Positions 63,611 through 64,000 of a DNA stretch of 64,000 nt are shown here, one piece after another; position 1 is the stretch's first letter, and the number at the start of each line of letters is the position of its first letter. Made by a program: the position numbers and the translations under genes. The stretch is from PVC group bacterium. Its GTDB lineage: Bacteria; Verrucomicrobiota; Kiritimatiellia; CAIKKV01; CAITUY01. The notes below the pieces were generated by a model, which worked only from the letters and a program-made list of their open reading frames with translations, had not been told where the DNA came from and searched no databases. Where the stretch lies: contig CAMBRF010000001.1 of assembly GCA_945870225.1 (NCBI GenBank), forward strand, positions 186,001-250,000, written 5' to 3'.

Positions 63611-63926
63611 CCAGATACTGCAGCGCCAACAGTCCCATAAAGGCGGCACTGCCCACGATGGCGTTTTGGCGCAGGCTGGCGTTGATGAGGGGATGAGCCA
63701 GGAAGAGGTTCATCCACCACCCCCCGCAGAAGGATTCCGGAACTCCGGCATATCGCAGCAGGCTGGGGATGATGGCGAAGCCTCCCATCGCCCACGCGGC
63801 GACCAGCCAGCGGGCGGCCGCCGGGGCCATCTCCCGCCCCGCCTTCCATGCGCGGCGAAGTCGAGGTGCGGTGGCCGCCATTCCCACGGTCATTCCCAAC
63901 GCAAAATGGAGCGCGGCATGGGCCAT
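63561..63926 (-). CDS. Small polytopic membrane protein, unknown function
   Basis: 121 residues with three to four hydrophobic segments (LHFALGMTVGMAATA, ALQYLVILAAIA). No family recognised. AAGGAGGAG lies 10 bases upstream of ATG 63926, which overlaps the stop of the upstream gene (TGATG), so it is an operon member. Its last 50 bases overlap waaA from the opposite strand. Confidence 0.6.
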   Translation of the reverse strand: MAHAALHFALGMTVGMAATAPRLRRAWKAGREMAPAAARWLVAAWAMGGFAIIPSLLRYAGVPESFCGGWWMNLFLAHPLINASLRQNAIVGSAAFMGLLALQYLVILAAIAKVRRGPSRE

Positions 63927-64000
63927 CAGCGGTTCTCCTCCTTGAAAAGTTGCCGGACCGCCGCGAGCATCAGGCCGATCGCCATCAGGGCAATTCCGAC
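63926..64000 (-). CDS. Membrane protein, only last 24 residues in window
   Basis: The frame from the window edge reads VGIALMAIGLMLAAVRQLF then KEENR and stop, i.e. the end of a membrane helix with a charged tail. It overlaps the next start as TGATG. Identity cannot be told. Confidence 0.5.
   Translation of the reverse strand, partial: VGIALMAIGLMLAAVRQLFKEENR

Overview
The window is a gene-dense, moderately GC-rich stretch of bacterial chromosome. It encodes a didermic, LPS-type envelope: LptE and BamD-like proteins, Kdo transferase WaaA, a Wzm/Wzt-type O-antigen exporter, and many lipoproteins with SPase II lipoboxes. The PVC superphylum (Verrucomicrobiota/Kiritimatiellota/Lentisphaerota-like) fits best. 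Pointers are the eukaryote-type UDP-HexNAc pyrophosphorylase, a GNHTDY-type galactokinase, TMEM260-like (DUF2723-TPR) membrane proteins, a URO-D-family protein unlikely to be HemE, ThyX and type III pantothenate kinase. This placement is inference from protein content; no rRNA is present. I saw no phage, transposase or CRISPR array.

Layout. 1-2.5 kb: three tandem paralogous lipoproteins (the first cut by the window edge), each followed by a terminator. 2.5-3.4 kb: a beta-barrel-like secreted protein and a CAU-anticodon tRNA on the minus strand. 3.4-10.1 kb: a plus-strand run with an NfrA-like TPR/outer-membrane protein, a DUF4434 glycosidase-like protein, thyX, nadD and rsfS. 10-13.3 kb: ECF sigma/anti-sigma pair, rpsT, and lptE-bamD. 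13.4-17.2 kb: transglutaminase-like protein, HMA-like lipoprotein, xerD and rnc. 17.2-19.6 kb: a polytopic membrane protein and a lipoprotein. 19.8-30.7 kb: a long plus-strand run with DUF2723-TPR, UAP-type pyrophosphorylase, LemA, thioesterase, wzm/wzt, nadC, coaX, URO-D family and ruvX.

30.9-34.9 kb: an AT-richer, possibly acquired membrane protein, a hairpin-rich block, and three GT4 glycosyltransferases on the minus strand. 35-38.3 kb: rsmI, STAS protein, dnaJ, rsmE. 38.3-42.3 kb: a second, larger DUF2723-TPR protein and a small Ala/Lys lipoprotein behind a near-consensus promoter. 42.4-50.1 kb: hrpB, ligA, galK, ilvD. 50.3-55.8 kb: a LolD/FtsX-type ABC pair, an AraC regulator and an SGNH hydrolase. 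55.9-64 kb: ABC-F ATPase, dprA, topA, xerC, waaA and two small membrane genes, the last cut by the window edge.

How it fits together. Much of the window serves envelope building: sugar-nucleotide supply (UAP, galK), glycan assembly (three GT4 enzymes, two DUF2723 proteins, waaA), export (wzm/wzt, NfrA-like pore, LolD/FtsX), and outer-membrane assembly (lptE, bamD). It is interleaved with housekeeping genes for NAD, CoA and dTMP synthesis, ribosome maturation and DNA maintenance. The most unusual signals are: the tandem lipoproteins with an invariant N-terminal domain and a divergent C-terminal domain; three intergenic elements with unrelated sequences but the same layout (outer inverted repeats around two small hairpins); a structured ilvD leader; a TopA whose zinc ribbons are replaced by a triplicated Cys-free repeat; and an NfrA-DUF4434 glycan-export-like pair without an NfrB partner.
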